Shown: one piece after another, positions 22,701-35,800 of the stretch | How positions within the stretch are numbered: the first letter of the stretch is position 1 | Layout of the letters: the number at the start of each line of letters is the position of its first letter | Notes under the pieces: generated by a model | Database searches by the model: none | What the model saw: only the letters and a program-made list of their open reading frames with translations | What the model was told of the DNA's origin: nothing | Assembly: GCA_905250885.1 (NCBI GenBank) | Contig: CAJNOQ010000053.1 | Span: 1-64,000, forward strand | Direction of reading: 5' to 3' | DNA from: Didymodactylos carnosus | Lineage: Eukaryota; Rotifera; Eurotatoria; Philodinida; Philodinidae | DNA length: 64,000 bases | Made by a program: the position numbers and the translations under genes

Positions 22701-25294
22701 CCAAAATCAAATAAATTTTGTTCACGTCAAAATGAAGATGAAATGCGAATTATGTATGAAATAAATGATGGAATTGATGAGGAAGATATGAATTATTTAA
22801 AAGTCAGTTTTGTCAAGTAGGTGACTAATAATATTTCCTGAAATTTTGATTTTTCTAGAGTATGTACAATAATAAATGTTTTTCTATCATTTGAAGGATG
22901 TCTCAAGAAGGACAATCATGTTACGCAAATCAAACAAGATGGGTCGATCATCCTCCAAGTCGGGATTCGTTTTTTGTCCTTAATCAGGCTTTGTCTGAAA
23001 AACATCTCACAGGTAGGTACTAAACAACTTTTTGCTCTATTTTTATTCTAAATCGCTTGTTATTTCATTGTTTTTAGGTAGTGCAAGAACTGAGGGTTAT
23101 TACAAAGTTGCATTCGAAGAAAAATTGCGTTATCTGAAAACGTTAACAGGAAACGATGCCCAAGCATTATCAATTATTCCGCAATTAATGATTGACACAA
23201 ATAATCAGTCCACAAAATCCTCACAATTGTCTCGTGGTGCTAGAAGTGAACAACGTCGTATATTAGCAGCATTAGGCGATGTCGAATTTGCTGATCATTT
23301 TAAATTTAGTCAGTTAAAAGTATGTCTAATATTGCTTTATTACTATCAATATTAATGATTATCTCATGTTATTTATTACGTTATAGCTGAGAAAAAAACG
23401 TTTACGTTATGCCAAATCTGACATACATGGATGGGGATTATTTGCATGCGAAGCAATTGCAGCTGAAGATATGGTTATTGAATACGTGGGTGAAACAATT
23501 CGACAAACAGTCGCTGACATTCGTGAAAAAGAATACGAAGTTGAAGGCATTGACAGCAATTATATGTTTAGAATTGATTCAGAAACAATCGTGGATGCGA
23601 CTAAATGTGGCAATTTAGCGCGATTTATTAATCATAGCTGCGATGTAAGAATAACTATACAAAAAAAAACATTTTTCATCTTTCTCTCTTATTGTCTCCT
23701 ATTCTCATTTTTCATCATTCACCTCTAAAAAAGAGATATAAACCCTTAGCATACTCAATTATTATGTATTTAAGAGCCATTAAAGATAAGTCACGATCTA
23801 ACGTGTTCAATCGAACACCTCAGATTTCTTCCAACATAGTAGGCTTCGTTAGAGCAAACATTTTCATGAATTTTGGTCGTAAAGGTGTTGCGTTGCTTAG
23901 ATATTCAATTTTTGGAAAGAGCCCGAAAACGCACAAATTCCGGCATCTAAGGAAACTGTCAATTTAAACTACGTACAACTCCGTAACGACACATTATTTA
24001 GACTTTTGCCGTAATTACGCGTAATTTTTTTTTTTTCATCGAAGTTACGCTAAACTTCACCGAAGTTTAGCGTAATAACGGAATTAAGAATTCTATCATA
24101 ACTACTAGATAGTGTCTACTACAAAGTCATACAACCGCGAGCTCCGGACATGCTTCCGTTCTGTTAAAGTAGATGATCCCGTGCGAACCCAAATCGTCAT
24201 TTTGGAGAAAGATTTTCTCTCGGAAATCGGGCGAATTTCCCACCCCCCAACGATATTGTTGGAGTACAGCAAGTGCACTATCATGAGCCATGGCGGGATT
24301 TTTGGGATCTTTTAAAATACCCTGGAAAACCAAGTGAGATTTCTAGAAAATCAGACCATGAAATTTTTCAATCGAATTTGGGATTTTCACATTAACCATT
24401 TTATAGAGCATATCAAGTTACACATGTCAAGTTATTTTATAACTATTCGGTTAGTTTTGATGGAATCAGAAACTTGTGTTCAAGTATTGCTTAAAAGCAT
24501 ACATATATACGTGCATGGTAATACTCTAGTGTTTGAAAAATTTAAAACTTAATTAAAACTAACCGAGTAGTTATAAAATAGCTTGACACCGGATCGACGA
24601 TTTGGGTTCGCACGGGATCATCTACTGTAACAGAACTGAAGCATGTCCGGAGCTCGCGGTTGTATGACTTTGTAGTAGACATTATCTAGTAGTTATGATA
24701 GAATTCTTAATTCCGTTATTACGCTAAACTTCGGTGAAGTTTAGCGTAACTTCGATGAAAAAAAAAAAATTACGCGTAATTACGGCAAAAGTCTAAATAA
24801 TGTGTCGTTACGGAGTTGTACGTAGTTTAAATTGACAGTTTCCTTAGATGCCGGAATTTGTGCGTTTTCGGGCTCTTTCCAAAAATTGAATATCTAAGCA
24901 ACGCAACACCTTTACGACCAAAATTCATGAAAATGTTTGCTCTAACGAAGCCTACTATGTTGGAAGAAATCTGAGATGTTCGATTGAACACGTTAGATCG
25001 TGACTTATCTTTAATGGCTCTTAAATATTCTAAAAAAGAATGAAGCATCTGATTATTATACTCTTTACTTTTCAAAAAGGATCCGTGGCTATACTGTAAA
25101 TAGTTTTATTTATTTTTCAGCCAAATTGTTATGCAAAAATAATTCCAGTTGAATCGCAAAAGAAAATTGTTATTTATTCTAAACGTGATATTCGGTTAGG
25201 TGAAGAAATAACGTATGATTATAAATTTCCAATAGAAGAACAAAAAATACCTTGTAGATGCGGTTCACAAACTTGTCGTGGTTCACTTAATTGA
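16753..25294 (+). CDS. SETD1: SET1/SETD1 histone H3 lysine-4 methyltransferase
   Basis: Seventeen exons: 16753-16762, 17256-17575, 17810-17899, 17965-18135, 18194-18293, 18349-18422, 18499-18889, 19236-20245, 20390-20731, 20798-20921, 21138-21756, 22009-22070, 22438-22816, 22897-23012, 23078-23319, 23387-23644, 25121-25294; about 1493 residues. It methylates H3K4 within a COMPASS complex at active promoters. An N-terminal RRM follows [10 protein letters not shown] (about 165-230; [37 protein letters not shown]). The middle is low-complexity (Ala, Pro, Ser and acidic runs). The C-terminus has a YEHDY match to the [DE]HxY HCF-binding consensus, an N-SET block, GSARTEGYY (equivalent to the WDR5-binding Win motif), SET ([35 protein letters not shown]) and post-[16 protein letters not shown]. 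The first coding exon (ATG CTT GCA G) is inferred from phase only; the rest is strong. Intron 16 (23645-25120), inside the SET core, is inflated by a palindromic element. Confidence 0.94.
23769..25025. mobile_element. 1.26-kb palindromic (foldback) DNA element in the SET1 catalytic-domain intron
   Basis: Ends are TTTAAGAGCC (23769) and GGCTCTTAAA (25025), each bordered by TA, which suggests a TA target duplication as in Tc1/mariner-type or related elements. The arms stay nearly identical for about 435 bp (left 23769-24203, right 24593-25025). The right arm then pairs with a second left piece (24425-24457; AACTATTCGG against CCGAGTAGTT), so about 215 bp (24204-24420) looks inserted into the left arm. 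The loop is about 24458-24550. No transposase is recognisable. A 68-codon minus frame (24127-24333) spans part of the left arm and the extra segment; its meaning is unknown. Confidence 0.75.
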
Positions 25295-25846
25295 TTAACA
25301 CTTTTTTTGTGTTTGTTTTTTCTTCGTTATTTGAAATGTATGTTGTTGTTGTTGTTGTTATTGCTCTCGTATTTTTATTTTTTGGATTATGATTCGTTTC
25401 TCTCTCTTTCTCTCTCTCTTCCACTTTTTCTGTAAATATAAGAATGATTTTTTTTCTCTAAAATCTTTTCATGAAAATCCCCGCTTTTTCGATGGTAATA
25501 CGATGACTATTATATCCCGATCACAAATTGATTCTATATGGGCCTATTGAAGCAAACAAATTAAAAAAATGATTTTATATGTAGCAAACAGCGTCTGTTG
25601 GTGCGAATATAGTTCATTCTTGTCGATGCGCTCTGCTCATAGACACCATCTATGCATTTACCATGTCGTTATCCAATAAATACTATCCCCTATTTCTCGT
25701 ATTCTAACCGAACTTCTATCCAAATTGTGCTCTAAATCAGTCCCATAGCTTACATATTTATTAGATTAGAAGAGATCACTTCCAGATCTGTTTGTCTATA
25801 AATATGATTGCTTGAACAGTTATAGTGCATAAAAGTAACTGAATGA

Positions 25847-25852
25847 AATAAA
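25847..25852 (+). terminator. Candidate SET1 polyadenylation signal
   Basis: AATAAA about 550 bp after the SET1 stop, followed by T-rich sequence. Chosen as the first clear hexamer in this 3' region with that context; the actual cleavage site is unknown. Confidence 0.4.
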
Positions 25853-27687
25853 ACGTTTTTTTTGCATAAACCTTCATTCTACATTCTTATTGAAATTTTG
25901 GATCTTGATGTTTCTCTAGCTCTGTTTTTTTACCTTTTCTCTATTCAACTCTTTCTTCTCCTTTGGGTCATTGTAGCCTTGATCTATTCGAAGATTATAC
26001 TAAAAGGCACAAATTTGTGTTTTGATCTAAAATAGCTTCTGGATTTTTTCTGATATATGTTTTCATTCATCAAAGGAGAAAGAAGAACTAACAATCAATG
26101 CCAAGTACAATATTTTAATGTTTGCTTCCAACCGCACCAGAAATATAGTTGGGATTAAGCGCATACTTTGAGCATAATATATGTTGTCTCTGGTTAGACA
26201 ATAATAACTATTCACCTTTGTTTCACACCTGTTTATATGTGTTTTCCTCCTTTCTTTTCTTGATTCAAATGTTCTTTGACATTAGTGAGTTATATAGCTT
26301 CTTAGATTTTGGGATCTCCTGGCACTACAGGCTTTTATTATCTATCGAATTTCTCTTCACAGAGCTAGTGCACAACTTTTCAATGAAATGTGTAGTAAAA
26401 AATATTAACTTTGTACGACTTCGTGTCATTAAACCAACTGCAATTTGTTTTGGTTTGAATAGAAAATTCATAAATCTCTCTACTTTTTTGTTATTCACAT
26501 GTATATTTCGGCCTATGTTATTTCGACGGTGAATGTCTCCCATTGTGTATCAAAATCATACAAATCAAAGTTTTAGTTTAGGCGTTTCTAGTTTTTCTTT
26601 TGTGTATGCGACTCTTGCATAACTTTAACAGATTTTTCGTTTCTTGTTTGTGGTATGTTGTATGTTTCAAAACTTTATTTTTTCTCATGTTTTTATTTAA
26701 ACCATTTTTTTTATGGTTAGATTTATGTAAATTTACGTTGTTTTTTGTTTTGTTTTTGTATATTTTGATATCTCACCAACAGACTATTCTGTTTTCTGTG
26801 GATTTTTTTGTGAAAATGTCAAATAGTGTTTACTTTCAAACATACTATGCATATCTGTATACACACACTCTCTCTTTCTCTCGCTCCCGCTCTCAATACT
26901 CGATTTCTATATAGAATAATATTCTACAATAAAGAAAAAGAAGACGAACGCACGGCTTGAATTTAAAACTACATGAAGAAAGATTTAGTTTATTTTAACC
27001 CAAAACAAAGGTTTGTAGATTTATTATAATTGCTTTATACAAAATGGAATATAATTCATAAAACAGTCTGCTGAAATGTTGACCAGAGAAACCTACTAAT
27101 CTCACATCATTCGATGTAGTTTCTTGCGCTGATTCTGAATATGTCATTGTTAGTAAATAAAAACGTTTCTGAGCCTATATAAATGGAAAACATCTGAAAA
27201 ACCATGGTTTTTTAGAAAATCTGCTGTACGCTTCAGAAACATTTGCGCTAACATAGATGATAGAGGGAAGCTAGAAGAACATTTTGTCAAAGTTTGAACG
27301 AGTTTCAAATTGGGATGTGAAGGGGGCACTCATTTTACTGAAACCAGATGTTCGAAAAACCATTTAGGAAAAACCTTTATTTTTTTCTCAACAATATCAA
27401 GTCGAAATTAAGAATTTTTTTACTAACAGATAGCAAACGATGTGCAGATTCAGAATCTACACTTTATTTGCTTACCAGTTTGTTCAGTTTTGTAAAAATT
27501 TCATTTTCTCACAGATACTGCTGTTTTCAGGCTAATTTTTTGATTGCCTGATTTTCCACGCTACATAAGCTTTACAACAAAACTTTTTATGCCATCAGAT
27601 ACAGCATGTTTCGCAGTATATTTATCGCTACTTGAATCAATGAAAAGTCGACTTTCATTTTTTCACCTAATGTCCGCCTGGATGCAT

Positions 27688-27943
27688 ACTATGCCCGGTC
27701 CGACCACTTTACGTGATTTTCTTCTTGCATCTGTAACGCTTTTGCTGGCTAAGCGATGTAAATGTATTTCGCAAGCTAATATTTATATTTTTATGATTTC
27801 TCGATACTGAGTATACACACAAATTACAAATCCACACACGCTTAAAAATTCTAAGTTTGGCCCGACCCGACCAAAATACTTTGCGGCCCAAGCCCAGCTC
27901 GACCACTCTATAAAATTTTCTGGCCCGGCCCGTGCTGATCTCT
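27688..27943. mobile_element. Truncated, internally deleted copy of a hAT-like element
   Basis: Matches the right part of the element at 63347-63792: shared GCCCGGTCCG, CTTGCATCTGTAA, CAAGCTAATATTTATA, TACTGAGTATACACA, GCGGCCCAAGCCC and the terminus CGTGCTGATCTCT. It lacks the left terminus and about 90 bp that the other copy has after TTTATGATTTCT. Identity by eye is about 85-90% in shared parts. Non-coding and non-autonomous. Confidence 0.7.
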
Positions 27944-30900
27944 AATATTGACTAATAAGACGTAGATAACGCACGTTCGCTATCATCAGTGAAGGTTCTA
28001 ATCTTCGTCAATTACGGTAATATAGGATCATAGTCTCTTTTGCAAGAATTTTCATGGCTCCTTCTTCAAGTTCGTTGTTCAAATTATGAATCACTGTCTT
28101 GTACAGGAAAAAAATACTTTTAACTGTTTAAAATGTAATTTTTACAGAGATGTAAACGGTCTTTATTTCTGTAGTAAATACTTCTTTTTTGTTTGTAGTA
28201 GTTTATTCAATCTGGTACCATCACGAAGTAACACATCATCGGACTATTTTTTTCTTCTATTATTATTACTATAGTTCTTGTAACTATTTAGTACGTTATT
28301 TGTTGTTTTTATGTCTCATCATATGTGGGATTGAAAGTTCATAAATGTCTTTGATTATCGTCCAATAATTGCTGTACAACGTAAAATTAATGACAATATA
28401 AATGGCCCCCTGTTATTGCTTGCATTTACCAGAACACAAACAATTTTTCTTTTTTTTTTTTCTTTGCTAATACACGTTCTTCTGTTATAAACAACCGAAA
28501 GTATATGAAACGATACCGAATGAAATGCAAGTGCTATGCTGATGATTATTGTGTACAAACAAATGTCTTTCTTTTTTTGATCTTCTAGTTAAACAATTGT
28601 CTACAAATAGAACCATAGCTGTTTTTTTGTTTAATTCATTTGAGTATTATATCACTGCGTTCAAACACCCAAAAATATATCAAGAATCTTTGGCACATAC
28701 ATAAGCTCATTTTATATGCGTAAATGTTAAATTTTCGCGACATATGTGCAGGGTGGGTGGATGTATGAAAGCATCATTAATTCAAGATCAATTATAGGAT
28801 GGATATCGTTTAAAGAATAGTCGATCACGAATGTTCTGTTCGATTATTTTATAACATTTATAAGATTTCAACTATTTATAGCCGTCTTCACGCACTCATG
28901 TAGATAGATAGATAGAGAATAAATAGAGAAACGTATGTTCTGTTAATAGGTAAAAGAACTGTGAAATGGAGAAAAAGATCGAAATTCTTTACCATCCTCT
29001 CTGAGATGGAGCGACATTACAATTGCTTACATTCTCCACTGTTTTTTAATACATGAAAACGCTATAGTGCGGAAACGCTAAGTACAATTTTCTTCTATAT
29101 TTTGCTTTGTTAGTATCTTAAGTTCAAATTTTTGCTAAATTAGTGAATAAACTTTTTCTTTGTCGCTGTCAATGAACTGATGAATTTTGAAAATATCGAT
29201 CACTATAAAAGAGATTTATTGTTATCGGCAAATAAATTTCATTACTATGATCAATATTACTTCCGGGAGTATTACAGTGTTGTCAATTTTTTTCTTAGAC
29301 CTAACATTCTGATATACGTTCATCAACACTTAATTCGTTTTTTGATTGGTTAATAATAGTACCGACAAATTCTGAAAGAGAAAAAAAAAATGTTCAAATA
29401 ATATAAAATCCAATCGTCACTGTTATCAATGATACGAGAAGAGAAAAAAGAAAGAAAAAGACAAAATATTGTTGTTGAAGAGTAAAGAAACAACATCTTC
29501 AATTGAACAGAACTAAAACCTATCTCTCTATCGGAATTGTCGACTGCATCACTTAACATGAAATAGTTAGCGTTGAACGATTTTCAATGAACCATTTTAT
29601 AATAAAAGAAAACACCGCAACATAAGTGTTATGGGATATAATTTTTATTGTCTATATTGAACTTTGAACCATAAGACTTAATGGAGAGGGACTACTCTTT
29701 AATAAAAACAAGGTGTATTATTATATAACTTTGTTTTATTTTTCATAAGCTAACGTTTTCTTATAAAGATGGTAGATACAGTTTCAAGAGAGTAATTCAA
29801 ACGTCAACTTATTGAGAAAATAGATATTGTCTTTAATGTAAGTGTGTTTTCTTTTATTATATTCTCATTCAATGGAGTATGTCATGGAACATGTTTTTTA
29901 CATATGAATAATAGTTAAAAAAGAACAAAAGTCATCTTGATCATTATTTAAATGTCACTAAAACGCATCTGGAGCCAAATATTCTTGAAAGGAAGTTTAA
30001 AAAGACATCAGCTTATGAAGACAGAGTGTAAATGGTTAAGTTTAAAGAAAAAAGAAAAAAGTTTTGACGTATTTGTCAATTATCTTTTCACACATAGAAA
30101 AAAGAAATAATAGAATAAACATGGAGCAAGTTACTCTATTGAAATAATGTTGTACAGACATCAGTGAGGACAATACCGTTTAACTATTCATCAATTGATT
30201 TTCCGTTATTCGGCTCAACATTTTCATACAACACCAATGTTAAACAGTACTGTTTAAGTACTGTTTACTACTTACTAATATTGATCTAAAGTATTTTTGT
30301 ATTAAAACTACTCGGATATTTTCGATTGATGATCATATGTCCTAGAGCAACAAACAAACAAGTACCAAAGACACAATCTACATTCTTTAACTAGAACTCG
30401 TTTATTTGAAGGAATATTCTCTGTCTTTGTTTACTTAAAACAATCTTCTTGAAACTAGTATTTTTAGACAGTCTAAACCTTGCCTTTAACCATCTATCAA
30501 TCATTATATTACATCATAATTTCAAGTATAAATTGTTCACAGTTCGTTTTATGCGATTATTATTTTATAATTCATTCATGTCTTGTTGTAAATCAAAACA
30601 CTTTCATATGTCAATGTTCATTGTAGTTCTTACGTGGAAGCAAAAAATCAATTATGAGTTTAACTTATCATTTCAACTATGTTGGTTTGATTCATCTTCA
30701 TCTCATTTAGAGCGAAGAGAATGCACTGTGATTCATATAAAGAAAAGACGAAAGAAGAAGCCTATAATCAATACGCTTAGTAAGTGCTTCATGCTCATTA
30801 AATTCTAATTTTTGACTATTGAACAATCAAGTGCTCGTCAATATGGATCATTCGAACCTAATTTTAAATAATAAAAACTCATCAATCATATTATTTCTAT

Positions 30901-32829
30901 TTTTCTTTTATTATATGAATACCATGACGTATGTATGTTCGGCAAATAATAAACGACTTTTCTTCGCTTTTTTTTGTATATAACTCGCTGAGTAAATGTT
31001 TGCTTGTTGCATAAACCACCATTCAACTTTCTATTCTATATATATATATATATTATTCATAAGGTTTCACATAAAGCAATGAATTCATTCTTTGAGAACT
31101 CAAAAATTCTCAATATTTAACGATACAAGAAAATCTAAAACTAACTTGGTGAAACAATATTGGAAATTTTCAATTGTCTATTGTGAATTGAATTAATCAA
31201 AGAAAAATTTAGGTCAATATCTTACATCATGTGCTTGTGACGAGGACACTTTATCACAATATGCTTAAATTTTTCCACGAGTAATGAAATTTTTATATAA
31301 GATCTATTTCTCTGACACTCTTGAGAATTCCACAATTTTCTCATTTATATATTTCGTAGAATTACTGTTTGTCAATTTGAAACATTCTGTATGATCATCA
31401 ACCAACAATAATGATAGGTTGATACAATTCAGTAATCACGTAATAATACTATAATATTGATAGTCTACTGTTTTAACAAAGATGGAATCGTTTAGCTAAA
31501 GAGAAAGTGTCTAAATTACATGACGATATTAAATAATTGGAATGTAATACTTTGATATGATCAATTTATTATTTTCAATTCTTATGAATTTCTAAAATTT
31601 GTGTCTCACAAATGTTGACTGATAAACTTGAGTTAGCCGAAGGAACTCTTTGCTATTATTATTATTATTTTCTCTACCATTCTTTTTGGTTAATTAATTT
31701 TATAAGGAAGATGTCTATGCATATGTTTATCATATTATGAGTGAGATGACAAACTATGTGATGCTTCATGCTATGCTATACTATATTTCGCTATCATAAT
31801 ATATTTTTTATCATTATTTTTTAGTTTAGGGTTGATTTTTAACATACACATACTTCTATTCTGTTTCTGTATATCTTGTTTGCCTTAAGAATGTATAGGT
31901 TTTTTTTTACGACCAATTAGAAACTCTTTTATCAAATACTATATTCTATTATTGGACAATGCTATGAAAAGAAGAAAAAAACAACCCTGACATCGATAGA
32001 TATTAGTTATTTTTACAAACTATAATAACTTTCTATTATCATTGAGAGAGAGAAAGAGCGAGAGAGAAACGATGGAAAAAGATAGAAGAAGAAGAGTAAT
32101 GTGAGTAGTCGACAATGAGCTGTTTGCTACTGCTCTTGTTGTACATGATGAGAAACGAACTGCTCTGAAGTCAACTAGAAAGAAAAAGAATATACTTAGC
32201 AGGAGCTCGACACTCAATAGACAATAAGAAAAAAAAAGAAAAAGAAAAGAGAAACCCAACTATCGACCGAAAGAGGAGAAAAAAACATAGAAGAAAATAT
32301 TTTATGAAGCCTTTGAAATGGGTGAATGAATATGTATTCGTCGTTACAGACATAATGTTTACTGATGAATGTATGCGTGTGAGAAAATTGCAATAATATG
32401 AACAAGTTTTTCTTTCTTATTTTTCTTTCCAGTTAATAATTGGCGTATGCATTTTGATATGAACCAATCACAAATCGACTTTAAAATTTAATGTCTTTTT
32501 TTTTTTTCTCTTCTCTTCAGTATTCGTCCAACCAATTCTTTTTTATAATCGAACAACATAGACTAAATTTAAGTGATAAAGAAAGATAAACTAACAAATC
32601 AAACGACTCACCCAAAAGTTAATGAGATCTGGTTGAAAAGAAGAAAAGAAGTAGATTCTATATACACTATCAATTGGTCATTTTTTTTTTACTTGTGTGT
32701 GTGTCTCTCTTATCATCAACATGTATTCAATCATAATTATATAATTCTTCTCTGCATTTGATATACTCAATTATTTTCTCTTTTTTCAAACAATACATAA
32801 ATGCACAAAAGATAAACCAACTAACTATT

Positions 32830-35800
32830 ATGTATCATATGTGGCCACCAGTAATTCAACCACCAACATCCTCTCGTAATTACAACGAACATCATCCAAC
32901 ATTTGATATGACTACCGCTTTTAGAACTGTTCGAACAAATGGATTAGCCAACAACACAAATTCCTCAACTGGATCAGAGAAAACGATGGCGGCAGCTGTT
33001 GCAGCGTTTAATGGTTCATTTAGTGTTAATACACTTATTCAACCCGATATGCGTTATCATGCACCCACAGCAGCAAATCATTTTTTTAATACTCTACTTC
33101 ATACCTATCCCTATGTGAATGCATTTCGACCATTATTGAATACATCTACAAACTCAACATCATTACTCTCATCGTCTTCTTCCTCTTCAACATCCGAATC
33201 TGCATTTGTACCAGCAAAAAAATTTAAACGAGATAGTACTGGAGATTATAATAATCATTTAACTCCGAAAAGTGATCGCGGTGAAACATCACATGTAAAT
33301 GGATGCGATGAAAATCGATGTGATACACCATCAGAACGATCCAGTAACGATAGTTTTGGAAAATATTCTGGTACGTATAACATATTTTTTCTTCACCTAT
33401 ATTTCCTTTGAATATTGCCGAAGTGAGTGAGAAAGAGATAGTAAGATCAACAATACACGCAATATGTCTTGTAACACAATTTTAACACTTTTAAAGACAA
33501 TTACGTGAGTTAGGTTTCTCTATGAGAACAACTGTTCATAATATGAACTTCATATCGTCAGATGTTTTTGTCGTAATTAGATGAAATCAAAGCTTTTCTC
33601 ACAAAACTTGTTATTTTCAATTGTATCAGATATTAGTTGAATGAACTATTGATACAAACAGAAGCGGATGATTCTTTTCTTTTTCGAGTACAGATCGTTT
33701 ATGTCGAGTCTGACTCGAATGATATCATCGGTTTGTTGTAATGTTTTATGAAAAATTATGTCTTTTGAATAAAGACGAAACGTCTCATTGGAAGTCGTCT
33801 ATTTTGATACTGATAAATGTAATTTATCTCTTAGTATGTTTTCTTCTTTTTTACTTTCAATGATTCTTTGTGATAAAAAGATTTATAAACGAAAAAAGAT
33901 AAAAAAATTTGATCTATACAAAATAACGACCAGAGTCTTTTCTCAGATTTTACAAGTCTTTCATCTCGAATCCGAACAACAAAATGCGACTGGCTCAGCT
34001 CTGGATACAAACATCAGAAAGCTCTGTTAACAGACCCTTGAATGTTATACTAAGAGTCTCGATTGTCTGAAATTTATTTAAAAATTATAAAAATGTGATA
34101 CAATTTAATAATATTTTATAAATTTTCTTTTAAAAATAGAATTTTGTGATGTATATTAATAATATATGTTTTTGTAAGCTTAACAGAGAATTTGCTACGT
34201 AGACATTCGTTTACATTGTTGACGATAGGTTTAGTGGACTAATTGTACGTTCGTTTACTTTTAGAACTTTTCAAGGATATTAATTAATTTTTTTCTCATA
34301 AAAAAAGTTTTATTATAAGGTATATTTACAAACGTCCTATTTATTAAGAAACTATAGCGTTCGTTAGTTACTCTCGTTATATTTATTTTATCAATTGCTG
34401 TATTCAAACTCAATACCGTAAAATGAGAATATATGAAAAATATTTACCAATGAAGCGTAAACTGTGTCAATGAAAAGTATTTGAGTTATAAAGTTATTTT
34501 TTCCTTATAGTTAGTTCATAATGTTTTCGTTATTGAACAGCTTATAAATACTGTCTAGAAAACCATGCATATATTTGTTGCTTTAGAAAAGTGTGTCTCA
34601 TTCATGGCACGTATCTTCGAAAGAAAAACAACCATTAAACAGCATCATTTTAATTTTAAATTGTACACATCAGGCGTCTGAGAAAGAGAGAAAAAAAAAT
34701 GAAAAATAAAATCATGAGCTTCCTGCTGTAACACACTTCCTGATTGTTTTTGTCTATATGTATGTCTGACAGTATATTGCGAAAAAAAAATTGATGATGA
34801 ATATTTAAACGGAACAAATTTTTCGTTATTTTTATTCGTGTAGAGCACAAATGTTAATAACTAACTCCACCCTACTTCTTCTTCATCAGTTTATTAAAAT
34901 ACAATGATGATCACTTTGCAAGTTGGGAAGTGAAATGAGAACTTAACAAGTAAACATTAATTTACACATTTTAGTGATTTTTGGATGTAAACAAATTAAA
35001 AGAAGGGTGAGTCTTAATCTTATAGAAAGATGTCTTTAGAAAAATTAGAGAATGACTGATGATGAGAATAACCACTGTGTTTTTGTTCTCCTAGAAACAC
35101 TATGAAATTAGTTAGAACTTGTTTGATAGTGGTCATAGATCATTGATCACTTTTGAGTTCAATTGTAACTGGCAAATGTTAATTAATTGTGTAACTTTGA
35201 AAATCACTACTGAAACAAAAATAGGTGTTCATCAGAAACGGTTTGATTAAAGTTAGAAATGTTACGTAGACATTAGTTAAGAAAAAAGAAAATTACACAG
35301 TGAGAAAAATTGATGTTTATAACAATTAATTGGTGGTATTCATCAAATGTAGACATCATATGAAATAGTTGATAAAGTCTGTTTAGATGTTAGAATAGAA
35401 ATTTCTATAATATTCATAAAAAAAATTCCGAGCTATTTATTGAAATTTGTTTTTTTCGTTTGACAAAGTCAATTAATGTTATTTTTCGCTGCTCAATTTC
35501 AATGTGAGAAAATACAATATTACTACTACTGCATTTACATTGTTCAGTGGTTCTTTTTCTTGATTATAATATTTACATTTTATTTAATTTGCTTCACTTT
35601 TGTTCGTAAATAGTTTCATTTAGTCTCTAACGATCAATTTACGTGTATAAAGACATGAGAAACGTGTACATTTTAACACCTATTTTAACTAGAATATAAT
35701 TTGATTTTCAGTGTGAGAGAGAGAGAGCTAACAATAATCAAACAACTGAACAAAAGTTGAGTTGAAACGTTTTACTCTTGTAAATTATACATGATGACTG

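Larger units (their letters stand above)
25295..32829. other. 7.5-kb gene-poor region between SET1 and RNF220
   Basis: Beyond the SET1 3' UTR I find no supported coding exon. Open frames at 26149-26914, 27348-27810 and 30449-30808 are low-complexity, Phe/Leu/Lys-rich and lack splice context. The region holds a hAT-like fragment (27688-27943) and simple repeats: a TTG run near 25340, TC-rich near 26868-26895, a TA run near 31040 and a GA-rich tract near 32040. RNF220 5' UTR exons and regulatory DNA could lie here but cannot be pinpointed. Confidence 0.5.

Noticed and set aside
23692-25075. Identical C-terminal peptides on + and - strands in the SET1 intron
   Set aside because: Mirror readings of the foldback arms; not coding.
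26149-26914. Runs of open frame on the + strand
   Set aside because: Low-complexity Phe/Leu-rich translations without motif, start context or splice partners.
33164-33200. Ser-rich microsatellite in RNF220 exon 1 as a frameshift site
   Set aside because: The frame is open across it and phase matches the next exon, so it is simply a coding Ser run.
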